From: Oscillospiraceae bacterium
GTDB lineage: Bacteria > Bacillota_A > Clostridia > Oscillospirales > Oscillospiraceae
Assembly (NCBI GenBank): GCA_902786615.1
Contig: CADADE010000017.1
Span: forward strand, 1-64,000
Length of the DNA: 64,000 bases
Direction of reading: 5' to 3'
A program made the position numbers and the translations under genes. How positions within the stretch are numbered: position 1 is the first letter of the stretch; each line of letters begins with the position of its first letter. Positions 51,624-61,155 of this stretch are shown here, in pieces. The notes beneath the pieces were generated by a model that saw nothing but the letters and a program-made list of their open reading frames with translations, did no database searches and had not been told where the DNA came from.

Positions 51624-51640
51624 CTCTGTCCCGTTGTGCC

Positions 51641-52189
51641 TTATCGACTTGTCTTTTCCTCTTGAAGCCTTTGCCGCACATAGGCGAAGGCGGCGTCCTC
51701 GCCCTGATCCTTCAGGACGCGCAGCATCTGCTCCAGCTCCGCCCCGGTCTCGGGGTGAATCATGAGAGCGCCTTTCGAGTTTACATAATAATTATACGGG
51801 CTGGCGTCGGTATAGCGCTCGCCCAGGTAGACCCGGCATGCCGCGATGCGGTCGCAGAACATCTCCGCCACATAGCGCAGCGGCATTTTATTTCCGCCAA
51901 AGCCCACGCTGCCGTCGGGTTTGATCACGTAGTCCACCCAGTATTCCAGATGGTGCCGGTTGCGGCCCTTGTGGTGCAGCCAGGCCAGCGACACGCCGGT
52001 GGCTCTGCGCTCTGCGTCGTTGGGGCTGCGATTGCCCTGGTAGTACTTGGCCCCGACAAGGAACTCGGTGGGGGAGTACTTGCTCAGATCGTGGCACAGG
52101 CCCTGCCGGATCAGACCCAGGCGGAAGCAGTATCGGCACACCAGATGGCGGTGGCGCGTTATGGTCTTGAAATGGGCGATGGGGTGCAT
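51641..52189 (-). CDS. DUF5662 family protein
   Basis: 182 residues. Characteristic HFKTITRHRHLVCRYCFRLG, LIRQGLCHDLSKYSPTEFLV, AWLHHKGRNRHHLEYWVDYV and MPLRYVAEMFCDRIAACRVY. The repeated His/Asp pattern suggests a metal-dependent phosphohydrolase (HD-like) fold, though no activity is established for the family. ATG supported by AGGAGG; a longer frame has none. Confidence 0.9.
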   Translation of the reverse strand: MHPIAHFKTITRHRHLVCRYCFRLGLIRQGLCHDLSKYSPTEFLVGAKYYQGNRSPNDAERRATGVSLAWLHHKGRNRHHLEYWVDYVIKPDGSVGFGGNKMPLRYVAEMFCDRIAACRVYLGERYTDASPYNYYVNSKGALMIHPETGAELEQMLRVLKDQGEDAAFAYVRQRLQEEKTSR

Positions 52190-52319
52190 GGCAAGCCTCC
52201 TGTTGTACGCGGATTTTGGATGTATAATAGCAGAAGTGCGGCCTTCTTGCAAGTGTGCGGCATGTCGCGATTGCAAAAGAGCGCAAAATCATATATGATA
52301 GAAAAAAGGGGGGAGAGGG

Positions 52320-53564
52320 ATGAAAAAGCTTGTCTTGCCGGTGCTGCTCTTTGCGCTGCTGCTGTGCGGCTTTACGGGCGTAAAGCCTAAGGAAAACAAG
52401 GTGATCGTTGCGACGGATCTCCACTATCTCGCCCCCGATCTGACCGACCACGGCACCATGTTCACGGCCCTCACCGAGAGCGGCGACGGTAAGCTCATGC
52501 GCCGGATCGACGAAGTGACCTCCGCTTTTCTGGCCGAGGTCGTCGGGCAGAAGCCGGAAGCCCTGATCCTCACCGGCGATCTCACCTTCAACGGGGAGCT
52601 TCTGAGCCACGCGGCGCTTGCGGAAAAACTGCGGGCGGTCGAGGCGGCGGGCGTCCCGGTCTATGTTCTGCCGGGCAATCACGACCTGGATAACCCCAAT
52701 GCCGCCGCCTTTTCCCGGGAGAGCTACCGCCTTGTCCCCTCGGCTTCGGCGGAGGATTTCCGCCGCATCTATGCCGACCTCGGCTTCGACGAGGCGCTCG
52801 GCCTTGACGGTGATTCCCTGAGCTACAGCGCGCGCCTGAACGACGGGACGCGGCTTCTGATGCTGGACTTCAACACCGCGCACGACCCCTGCGGCATTTC
52901 GGAAAAAACCCTGCAATGGGTGGAAACGCAGCTTCGGGACGCGCGGGCGGCCGGGCAGAGCGTCCTGGCAGCCGGGCACCAGAACCTGTTTCGGCAGACG
53001 GTATTCACCACCGGGTACGTCATTGACGGCGCGGATCGACTCGCCGCCCTCCTGCGGCAGTACGGCGTGAAGCTGTATCTCAGCGGGCACCTGCACTGCC
53101 AGCACTGGAAGACGGAAGACGGCCTCACGGAGATCGCCACCGGGGCGCTGTCCGTGCAGCCCTGCCAGTACGGCGTGCTGACCGGTTCCGGCGGCGCGTA
53201 CCGCTATGAGACGCGGGAGACGGACGTTGCCGCCTGGGCGGCAGCGCAGGGGAGGACGGAGCGCGAGCTTTCGGACTTTCCCCAATACGCCCGGGAGTTT
53301 TTCGACACGCGAAACCGCACGCAGACCGCGGAACTCCTGTCCCTGCTCGGCTATACGGAAGAGCAGGTGGAGCGCATGACGGAGTACATTGTCCATTTGA
53401 ACCGCGCCTATTTTTCCGGCGATCTGCGCGAGGCCGCCGCGTGGGACCCGGACGACGAAATCTATACCCTTTTTGCGCGCTTCCCGGCGCTGTACACGGA
53501 TTACCTTGACTCTGCCCGCGCGGATTTCGGACGCGATTTTCGACAGTGGGAGAACAATGAATAA
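52320..53564 (+). CDS. Secreted calcineurin-type metallophosphoesterase
   Basis: 414 residues with a signal peptide (VLPVLLFALLLCGFTG). Motifs IVATDLHYL, LILTGDLTFNG, VLPGNHDLDNP, AAGHQN and LSGHLHCQHW are complete. Likely extracellular phosphodiesterase or monoesterase; substrate unknown. GGGGAGAGGG precedes the ATG. Followed after 11 bases by a GNAT gene. Confidence 0.92.
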   Translation: MKKLVLPVLLFALLLCGFTGVKPKENKVIVATDLHYLAPDLTDHGTMFTALTESGDGKLMRRIDEVTSAFLAEVVGQKPEALILTGDLTFNGELLSHAALAEKLRAVEAAGVPVYVLPGNHDLDNPNAAAFSRESYRLVPSASAEDFRRIYADLGFDEALGLDGDSLSYSARLNDGTRLLMLDFNTAHDPCGISEKTLQWVETQLRDARAAGQSVLAAGHQNLFRQTVFTTGYVIDGADRLAALLRQYGVKLYLSGHLHCQHWKTEDGLTEIATGALSVQPCQYGVLTGSGGAYRYETRETDVAAWAAAQGRTERELSDFPQYAREFFDTRNRTQTAELLSLLGYTEEQVERMTEYIVHLNRAYFSGDLREAAAWDPDDEIYTLFARFPALYTDYLDSARADFGRDFRQWENNE

Positions 53565-53575
53565 AGGAGAAAACC

Positions 53576-54070
53576 ATGGAAGATATCATCGTAAGAGCTT
53601 ATACCGAAGCCGACCTTCCCGCCATGGCGGCGATCTGGAACGAGGTTGTGGAGGAGGGCGTGGCCTTTCCTCAGGAAAACTGCCTGAGCCTGGACGAGGC
53701 CCGCGCCTTTTTCGCCTCTCAGAGCCGCAGCGCCGTGGCCGAACGGCAGAGCGACGGGGCCATCCTCGGTCTCTATATCCTGCACCCCAACAACGTGGGC
53801 CGCTGCGGCCATCTCTGCAACGCAAGCTATGCCGTCTCCTCGCAGAGCCGGGGCCTGCGTATCGGGGAAAAGCTGGTGCGCGACTGCATCGCCGCCGCGC
53901 CCGCCTTCGGCTTCCGGGTCTTGCAGTTCAACGCCGTGGTTGCCACGAATACCCGCGCCCGCAGACTCTATGAAAAGCTGGGTTTTCACCAGCTCGGCGT
54001 CATTCCCGGCGGCTTTCGCATGAAGGACGGGCACTATGAGGACATCTGCCCGTATTATATCGAGACATAA
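53576..54070 (+). CDS. GNAT family N-acetyltransferase
   Basis: 164 residues. IIVRAYTEADLPAMAAIWNE at the N-terminus, the acetyl-CoA-binding VSSQSRGLRIGEKLVRDCIA (Q/RxxGxG/A-like) and ARRLYEKLGFHQLGVIPGGF near the end. Related to phosphinothricin-acetyltransferase-like enzymes (NAVVATNTRARRLYEK). Substrate unknown. Confidence 0.9.
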   Translation: MEDIIVRAYTEADLPAMAAIWNEVVEEGVAFPQENCLSLDEARAFFASQSRSAVAERQSDGAILGLYILHPNNVGRCGHLCNASYAVSSQSRGLRIGEKLVRDCIAAAPAFGFRVLQFNAVVATNTRARRLYEKLGFHQLGVIPGGFRMKDGHYEDICPYYIET

Positions 54071-54138
54071 AATCAGTTAACGATAATACGTAAATCAAAT
54101 TACGGTTAACATTATTATGTAAACAAGGAGGCAGCGGG

Positions 54139-54810
54139 ATGGACGGAAAGCTTCTGCTGCAGGGGCTCGGGAAGTATATGCTTGGCATGCTGCTGACAGC
54201 GCTGTTGATTTTTCTCCCTGCGGGGACGCTGGGCTTCTGGAACGGCTGGCTTCTGATGGCGGTGCTGTTTATCCCGATGCTCATTGCGGGCTGTGTGATG
54301 TTCGTCAGAGCGCCGGAGCTCCTGCGCCGCCGCCTGAACATGAAGGAGCGCCAGGCGGAGCAGAAAGGCGTGATCGCGTGGAGCGGGCTCCTGTTTGCCG
54401 CGTCCTTCGTGATCGCGGGACTCGGCTATCGCTTCGGCTGGCCGATGCTGCCGCGCTGGGCCAGCCTGCTTTTCGCCGGGGTGTTCCTGCTGGGTTATGC
54501 GCTTTTTGCCGAGGTGCTGCGCGAGAACGAATACCTCTCCCGGACGGTGGAGGTGCAGGCGGGGCAGCGCGTGGTGGATACAGGACTTTACGGCGTTGTA
54601 CGGCACCCGATGTATCTGGCGACGCTGCTGCTGTTCCTCTCCATGCCGCTGATCCTCGGCTCTGTTTACGCGTTTGCGGTCATGCTCGGCTATCTGCCGA
54701 TCCTCGCGGCGCGCATCCGGGGAGAGGAGGCCCTGCTGGAGCGGGAGCTTGCGGGCTATCGGGAATATAAGAAGCGGGTCAGATATCGTCTGATCCCGCA
54801 TATCTGGTAA
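54139..54810 (+). CDS. Isoprenylcysteine carboxyl methyltransferase-like membrane protein
   Basis: 223 residues with about five transmembrane segments and a C-terminal methyltransferase core: DTGLYGVVRHPMYLATLLLF, then PILAARIRGEEALLERELAG and YREYKKRVRYRLIPHIW. This is the phospholipid/ICMT-type family found widely in bacteria. AAGGAGG precedes the ATG. Its acceptor is unknown. Confidence 0.9.
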   Translation: MDGKLLLQGLGKYMLGMLLTALLIFLPAGTLGFWNGWLLMAVLFIPMLIAGCVMFVRAPELLRRRLNMKERQAEQKGVIAWSGLLFAASFVIAGLGYRFGWPMLPRWASLLFAGVFLLGYALFAEVLRENEYLSRTVEVQAGQRVVDTGLYGVVRHPMYLATLLLFLSMPLILGSVYAFAVMLGYLPILAARIRGEEALLERELAGYREYKKRVRYRLIPHIW

Positions 54811-54824
54811 GGAGGAAGCGCACA

Positions 54825-55055
54825 ATGAAGCTGTTCGGAAGAAGAGAGCCGGAGCCTGAGGTAACGCACTTTGACCCGGCGGAGTTTGAGCCGGTCATCC
54901 GCGCCAGCATCTGCACCGGGGAGCGCGTCGCCTGCATGCGCGAAAAGGATACCGGAAAGCTGCATGAGCTCATGCTCATCCGCACGGAGGAGGATCTGAA
55001 AACCTTCTGCCGCCGCTATCGCGTGGCGGAGGAGAACGTGAAGACAGTCTATTGA
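54825..55055 (+). CDS. Hypothetical 76-residue protein
   Basis: Acidic small protein (FGRREPEPEVTHFDPAEFEP, VIRASICTGERVACMREKDT). Good GGAGG site, 14 bases after the methyltransferase gene. The type appears in several Oscillospiraceae next to this methyltransferase. Function unknown. Confidence 0.75.
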   Translation: MKLFGRREPEPEVTHFDPAEFEPVIRASICTGERVACMREKDTGKLHELMLIRTEEDLKTFCRRYRVAEENVKTVY

Positions 55056-55067
55056 GGGAGGTATAAG

Positions 55068-55202
55068 ATGGGTATCGGCTTTAATCAGCTTCTAAGCTCC
55101 CTTTGTGAAAGGGAGCTGTCACAGCCGATCTCCCGCGAGGCTGTGACTGAGGGATCGGCCGAGCTGGCCACCTCCCTTTTTCCAAAGGGAGGTCCAATTT
55201 AG
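55068..55202 (+). pseudogene. Short gene start interrupted by a MITE
   Basis: Begins MGIGFNQLL behind a strong GGGAGG site, then runs into a MITE-like repeat whose translation (LCERELSQPISREAVTEGSA) is not protein-like and stops. Probably the 5' end of a real gene destroyed by insertion. Confidence 0.5.
55095..55193. repeat. MITE-like element with hairpin termini
   Basis: About 100 bases bounded by AGCTCCCTTTGTGAAAGGGA and ACCTCCCTTTTTCCAAAGGG-type ends, each a hairpin and together forming terminal inverted repeats, with an internal CAGCC...GGCTG stem. No coding capacity. Confidence 0.75.
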
Positions 55203-55224
55203 GGAAAGTTGAGTTGAACCGATA

Positions 55225-55276
55225 TACATAACATAATTTACAGAATATAAGCAACATAACACAGTTTACATAACGA
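55225..55276. repeat. AT-rich repeats, inverse of those after recG
   Basis: ACATAATTTACAGAA and CAGTTTACATAA are reverse complements of motifs found at 51513-51565. Confidence 0.4.
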
Positions 55277-55287
55277 AAGGAACCATC

Positions 55288-55557
55288 ATGGATCAGAACA
55301 ACAGAGAACCCCAACAGTACCGGGGAACCAAGGGCCTGAGCCTTGCCATCGTGATCGGCGTGGCCATCGGCACGGTGATCGGCAAGCTCATGGACAATAT
55401 GAACACTGGCCTTATGATCGGCCTTGTGATCGGCGTGATCGGCTGGACGCTGCTTTTCAACCGGAAGCAGCCCCCGGCAGAGACCGGGCCGGACAGCGCG
55501 GACCCCGAGGTGACGCACGCAGAGCCGGACGATACGGACGAAGAGAAGCCGCAATAA
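55288..55557 (+). CDS. Small glycine-zipper membrane protein
   Basis: 89 residues. Two hydrophobic helices of GxxxG character (LSLAIVIGVAIGTVIGKLMD, LMIGLVIGVIGWTLLF) followed by an acidic tail. AACGAAAGG site. Unknown function; likely integral membrane. Confidence 0.8.
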   Translation: MDQNNREPQQYRGTKGLSLAIVIGVAIGTVIGKLMDNMNTGLMIGLVIGVIGWTLLFNRKQPPAETGPDSADPEVTHAEPDDTDEEKPQ

Positions 55558-55628
55558 GCCGCCCCTTCTTCTGAATGACTCACAAGTCCCGCGCCGCGAA
55601 GCGGGGCGAATTTGTGAAGTATTCTCAA

Positions 55629-55657
55629 TTGACATCAGCGCTTTAATGTATTATAGT
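55629..55657 (+). promoter_or_regulatory. Promoter of the aromatic operon
   Basis: TTGACA, 17 bases, TATAGT, about 30 bases before the leader peptide ATG. Confidence 0.82.
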
Positions 55658-55689
55658 GTGCTTATCATCCATAAGGAAGGTCACGGAAA

Positions 55690-55746
55690 ATGAAGGCTTC
55701 TCTCTTTACCGCATATTACTATTACTTTACTGTTTCTCAACGGTAA
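55690..55746 (+). CDS. Attenuator leader peptide rich in Tyr/Phe
   Basis: An 18-residue peptide MKASLFTAYYYYFTVSQR, with four successive tyrosine codons (TAT TAC TAT TAC) and a phenylalanine next to them, behind AAGGAAGG. It lies between the promoter and a terminator hairpin, upstream of DAHP synthase. Ribosome stalling on Tyr/Phe codons would be expected to favour antitermination. Structure and position match classical amino-acid attenuators. Confidence 0.8.
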   Translation: MKASLFTAYYYYFTVSQR

Positions 55747-55792
55747 GGGTAATTTGTGGTGCACGAAAAAGCCGACAATCCGCTTTATCATG

Positions 55793-55825
55793 CCGCACAG
55801 GTTGGCCCTGTGCGGTTTTTCATTT
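55793..55825 (+). terminator. Attenuator terminator
   Basis: CCGCACAGG-TTGG-CCCTGTGCGG stem and TTTTTCATTTT, 46 bases after the leader stop and just before the aroF ribosome binding site. Confidence 0.85.
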
Positions 55826-55841
55826 TACGGAGGGAAAAAAC

Positions 55842-56846
55842 ATGATCGTCATTCTCAAACACAATGTACAGCAGGAAAAGAAGGATCAGCTCATCACCTG
55901 GCTCAAAAACAAGGGCCTGACCATCCACGTCTCCAACGGCGAGTTTCAGACCGTGATCGGCCTGGTCGGGGACACCAGCGGGGTGGACATGGAGCTTCTG
56001 GAGAGCCTGGAAATCGTCGATTCCGTCAAGCGCGTGTCCGAGCCCTTCAAGTGCTGCAACCGCAAATTCCACCCGGACGACATGGTGGTCGAGGTGGGGG
56101 ATGTGAAGATCGGCGGCGGCCACTTCGCCATGATCGCGGGCCCCTGCTCAGTGGAGACGGAGGATCAGATCGTGACGGTGGCGAAGGCCGTCAAGGCGGC
56201 GGGCGCCAACATGCTGCGCGGCGGCGCGTTCAAGCCCCGCACCTCTCCCTATGACTTTTCGGGCCTCAAGGCCGAGGGGCTGGAGCTTCTGAAAATCGCC
56301 CGCGCCGAGACCGGGCTTCCCATCGTGACGGAGCTGATGAATATCATGGACATCCCCCTCTTTGAGGATGTGGACGTCATCCAGGTCGGCGCGCGCAACA
56401 TGCAGAACTTTGACCTTCTGCGGGAGCTCGGCAAGCTTGACAAGCCCATCCTCTTAAAGCGCGGCCTTGCCAACACCCTCAAGGAGCTTCTCATGAGCGC
56501 CGAGTACATCATGGCAAACGGCAATGAGCGCGTCATCCTCTGCGAGCGCGGCATCCGCACCTTCTCGGACTACACGCGAAACACCCTCGATCTCTCCGCC
56601 GTCCCCATGCTGCATGAGCTGAGCCACCTGCCCGTGATCGTCGATCCCAGCCATGCCACCGGCATCGCGCGCCTTGTCCCGACCATGGCTCTGGCTGCCA
56701 CGGCAAGCGGCGCGGACGGCCTCATTATCGAGGTGCACAACGATCCCGTGCATGCCCTGTGCGACGGGGCGCAGTCCCTGCGGCCTGAGGAGTACGCGAA
56801 GGTCGCGGCGAAGGTGTTCGAGATCAGAAAGGTTGTGACGCAATGA
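55842..56846 (+). CDS. aroF: 3-deoxy-7-phosphoheptulonate synthase (DAHP synthase, type I beta)
   Basis: First step of the shikimate pathway, joining PEP and erythrose 4-phosphate. 334 residues: N-terminal ferredoxin-like regulatory domain (MIVILKHNVQQEKKDQLITW) of the type that binds Tyr/Phe, then the barrel with AGPCSVE, GGAFKPRTSPYDFSG, ILLKRGLANTL and VDPSHATGIARLV. ATG after GGAGG. Leads the aromatic operon behind an attenuator. Confidence 0.96.
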   Translation: MIVILKHNVQQEKKDQLITWLKNKGLTIHVSNGEFQTVIGLVGDTSGVDMELLESLEIVDSVKRVSEPFKCCNRKFHPDDMVVEVGDVKIGGGHFAMIAGPCSVETEDQIVTVAKAVKAAGANMLRGGAFKPRTSPYDFSGLKAEGLELLKIARAETGLPIVTELMNIMDIPLFEDVDVIQVGARNMQNFDLLRELGKLDKPILLKRGLANTLKELLMSAEYIMANGNERVILCERGIRTFSDYTRNTLDLSAVPMLHELSHLPVIVDPSHATGIARLVPTMALAATASGADGLIIEVHNDPVHALCDGAQSLRPEEYAKVAAKVFEIRKVVTQ

Positions 56847-56877
56847 GCGCCGCAGCCGCCGGAGAGGGCGAGATGCG

Positions 56878-57936
56878 ATGACGACAGTGCATGTCTGCGC
56901 GTCAAGAGAATACGACGTGCACATCGGGCGCGGCCTGCTCGAACAGCTCGGCGAAATCGTCCGGCGCACGACGAAGGCGCAGACCGCCGTCGTCGTGGCG
57001 GGGGATATTGTGTTCCCCCTCTATGGGGCGCGGGCCGTGGCCTCGCTGGAAAAGGCGGGCCTTCGCACGCTGTCTTATGTGATCCCCCACGGGGAGCAGC
57101 ACAAGACGCTTGAAACCTACGGAAAGCTATTACAGTTCCTGTCGGAAAACCGCCTGACCCGCACGGACGCGCTCATCGCCCTCGGCGGCGGCGTCACGGG
57201 CGATCTCACGGGCTTTGCCGCCGCGACCTATCAGCGGGGGATCCCCTATGTGCAGGTGCCGACGACGCTGCTCGCGGCGGTGGATTCCTCCGTCGGCGGC
57301 AAGACGGCGGTGGACCTTCCCACCGGGAAAAATCAGGTGGGCGCCTTTTACCAGCCCGCCGCCGTGATCTGCGACCCCGATCTCATGGACACCCTGCCCG
57401 AGGCGGAGTTTCGCTGCGGCACGGCGGAGGTCATCAAATACGGCATGCTGGGAAGCGCCGGCTTTTTTGAGAGCCTCGAGCAGCGCGGCGTGAAGCCGCA
57501 GCTTGAGGACGTGATATGCACCTGCGTCGAGATGAAGCGCGATATCGTCCATGAGGATGAGTTTGACCGGGGGCAGCGGCAGCTTTTGAACTTCGGCCAC
57601 TCCTTCGGTCACGCGGTGGAGGCGTGCAGCCGTTTCAGCATCCTGCACGGGCAGGCCGTCGCCATCGGCATGGCGATCATCACCCGCGCGGCGGTGCGGC
57701 GCGGCGACTGCCCGGAGGCGGCGCTTGAGAGGCTGCTTGCGCTGCTGAGAAAAAACGGCCTCCCCACGGAGACGGACTACAGCGCGGACGAGCTCTTCGC
57801 GGCGCTCGGCACGGATAAGAAGCTGAGCGGGAGCACCATGCATCTGGTGATCCCGGAGGATATAGGCCGCTGCCGTATCGAGGCCATGCCGCTTGCCGAC
57901 GCGCGGGAGCTGCTGCGGCTGGGAGGCGTGAAATGA
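56878..57936 (+). CDS. aroB: 3-dehydroquinate synthase
   Basis: Second step of the shikimate pathway. 352 residues, NAD-binding GGGVTGDLTGFAAATYQRGI, FYQPAAVICDP and metal ligands in HGQAVAIGMAI. ATG 31 bases after aroF, behind GGAGAGGGCGAG. Complete. Confidence 0.96.
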   Translation: MTTVHVCASREYDVHIGRGLLEQLGEIVRRTTKAQTAVVVAGDIVFPLYGARAVASLEKAGLRTLSYVIPHGEQHKTLETYGKLLQFLSENRLTRTDALIALGGGVTGDLTGFAAATYQRGIPYVQVPTTLLAAVDSSVGGKTAVDLPTGKNQVGAFYQPAAVICDPDLMDTLPEAEFRCGTAEVIKYGMLGSAGFFESLEQRGVKPQLEDVICTCVEMKRDIVHEDEFDRGQRQLLNFGHSFGHAVEACSRFSILHGQAVAIGMAIITRAAVRRGDCPEAALERLLALLRKNGLPTETDYSADELFAALGTDKKLSGSTMHLVIPEDIGRCRIEAMPLADARELLRLGGVK

Positions 57937-59188
57937 AGCTTGATATCCAGCAAGGCGCGCGCTGCGGCTGCGTGACGATCCCGGCCTCCAAATCCCAGGC
58001 GCACCGGCTTCTTATATGCGCGGCTCTCGGATATGAGGACTGCGCGATCCTCTGCGACGGGATCTCCAAAGACATCGCCGCGACGATCGCCTGTCTCAAC
58101 GCCCTCGGCACGGAGATTCAAGAGACGGAGCCGGGCAGGCTTCGCGTCCGCCCGATCCGGGAGAGCCCGGCGGGGGAGTGCGTTCTGCGCTGCGGGGAGA
58201 GCGGCTCGACCCTGCGCTTTCTGCTGCCCGTGGTGGGCGCGCTCGGCGCAAGGGCGGTCTTTTCCATGGAGGGGAGACTTCCGCAGCGCCCCCTGGCCCC
58301 GCTGGACGCGGAGCTTCGCGCCCACGGCATGGAGCTCAGACAGGAGGGGGAGCGCCTTTTCTGCTCAGGACAGCTTCAGGCGGGGGACTACAGCCTGCCG
58401 GGGAACGTGTCCTCGCAGTACATCTCCGGCCTTCTGATGGCGCTGCCGCTGTTGGAGGGCGACAGCCGCCTCGAAATTCGCGGGAAGCTGGAATCGGCGG
58501 CCTATGTCACCATGACGGAGGACGCCCTGCGCCTCGCGGGCATACGAATCGAAAATAACGAACAGAACTATAAAATCCCCGGCGGGCAGCGCGGCGCTGT
58601 CTCCGGGGAAACACGGGTGGAGGGCGACTGGTCAAACGGCGCGTTCTTCCTCGCCATCGGGGCGCTCTCCGCGGGCGGGATGAAGGTCATGGGCCTCTCG
58701 GACGCTTCCGCCCAGGGCGACCGCGCCGCGTGGGACATCCTGCGCGCTTTCGGCGCGGAGGGCTTTGCGTCCCCGGAAGGCCACAGCATCCGCCGGGGCG
58801 CGCTGCACGCCCTCACCATAGACGCCGCGCCCATCCCGGATCTGATCCCGGTATTGAGCGTGGTGGCCTCCGTTTCGGAGGGGGAGACGAAGATCGTGAA
58901 CGCCGGGCGGCTTCGCCTCAAGGAGTCTGACCGACTCATGAGCACGACAAGGATGCTCCGCGCCCTCGGCGCGGACATTACGGAAATGCCCGACGGCCTG
59001 GTGATCCGGGGGGTCAAAGCCCTCGCGGGCGGCACGGTGGACGCCATGGGCGATCATCGCATCGCCATGTCGGCGGCTGTCGCGGCCTGCGTGTGTACCC
59101 GGCCTGTGACGATCCTCGGCGCGGAGTGTGTGGAGAAATCCTATCCCCGCTTCTGGCAGGACTATGAACAGCTTTGGAGGGACAGCCC

Positions 59189-59192
<4 letters not shown>
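57933..59192 (+). CDS. aroA: 3-phosphoshikimate 1-carboxyvinyltransferase (EPSP synthase)
   Basis: 419 residues. The N-terminal PASKSQAHRLLICAA has the family K-S-x-(S/Q) pattern, with GESGSTLRFLLP, QYISGLLMALPLL, VEGDWSNGAFFLA, LKESDRL and DHRIAMSAAV. Overlaps aroB by ATGA and aroC by ATGA. Complete domain duplication of the EPSP fold. Confidence 0.95.
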
Positions 59193-60259
<1,067 letters not shown>

Positions 60260-60261
60260 AC

Positions 60262-61155
60262 ATGGATCTGCAGGACTACCGCAAGGAGCTGGACACGCTG
60301 GACAGCGGCCTTCTGGAGCTCTTCTGCCGCCGCATGGAGATCGCGGCGCAGATCGGCGCATATAAAAAGGAAAACGGCCTGCCCGTGCTGGACGCGGGCC
60401 GCGAGCGGGAAAAGCTCGTGGACATCGCCAAAAAATCCCCGGAGGGGATGGAGGAGTACAGCGTGAGCCTCTTTTCCCTCATCATGGAGCTCAGCCGCAG
60501 CTGCCAGAACCGCCTTCTCGGTACGGAGAACGCCCTGACCGAGCAGATCCGCCTGGCCATTGACGCAACGCCTCAGCTCTTTCCCCAGATGGCGACCGTC
60601 GCCTGTCAGGGCACGGAAGAGGACGCCGCCCGCCTCGCCTGCGATAAGCTCTTCAAGCTGCCGAACATCCTCGGCTTCACAAGCTTCAACGCGGTCTTCT
60701 CCGCGGTCGAAAAGGGCCTCTGCCAATACGGCGTGGTGCCCGTGGAAAACAGCGCGGCGGGCTCCGTCAACGCGGTGTATGATCTCATGATGCAGCACAA
60801 CTTCCGCATCGTGCGCTCTGTGCGCGTGAAGACGGACAAGGGCAACGACTACACCCGCTTCATCTGCTTTGCCCGCGCGCTGGAAATCTACCCCGGCGCG
60901 GACAGGACGAGCCTGATGCTGGTGCTGCCGAACAAGATGGGCACGCTCTATAAGCTGCTCTCGCGCTTCTACGCCCTCGGCATCAATCTTTCCAAGCTGG
61001 AAAGCCGCCCCATGCCCGAGCGGAACTTTGAATTCATGTTCTACTTTGACCTCGATACCTCCATCTATTCGCCCGCCTTCATGCAGCTCATGGGCGAGCT
61101 TGACAGCGTGTGCGAGGAGTTTCACTACCTCGGCAGCTACAGCGAGGTGGTATGA
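60262..61155 (+). CDS. pheA: Chorismate mutase/prephenate dehydratase (P-protein) with an internal deletion
   Basis: 297 residues. Residues 1-85 are an AroQ-type chorismate mutase (YRKELDTLDSGLLELFCRRM). From about 112 the prephenate dehydratase domain begins (VACQGTEEDAARLACDK, VVPVENSAAGSVNAVYDLM). At residue 190 it jumps from RSVRVK to TDKGNDYTRFICFARA. A normal enzyme has roughly 70-80 residues here, including the second lobe with the HPQAL-type segment. The catalytic TRF and the ACT regulatory domain (TSLMLVLPNKMGTLYKLLSR, LSKLESRPM) are kept. P-proteins are usually about 370 residues. The dehydratase part is probably inactive or unusual; the mutase may still work. Confidence 0.85.
   Translation: MDLQDYRKELDTLDSGLLELFCRRMEIAAQIGAYKKENGLPVLDAGREREKLVDIAKKSPEGMEEYSVSLFSLIMELSRSCQNRLLGTENALTEQIRLAIDATPQLFPQMATVACQGTEEDAARLACDKLFKLPNILGFTSFNAVFSAVEKGLCQYGVVPVENSAAGSVNAVYDLMMQHNFRIVRSVRVKTDKGNDYTRFICFARALEIYPGADRTSLMLVLPNKMGTLYKLLSRFYALGINLSKLESRPMPERNFEFMFYFDLDTSIYSPAFMQLMGELDSVCEEFHYLGSYSEVV

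Noticed and set aside
55657..55842. T-box leader before aroF
   Set aside because: No AGGGTGGNACCGCG-type T-box or specifier stem; the leader encodes a Tyr-rich peptide instead.
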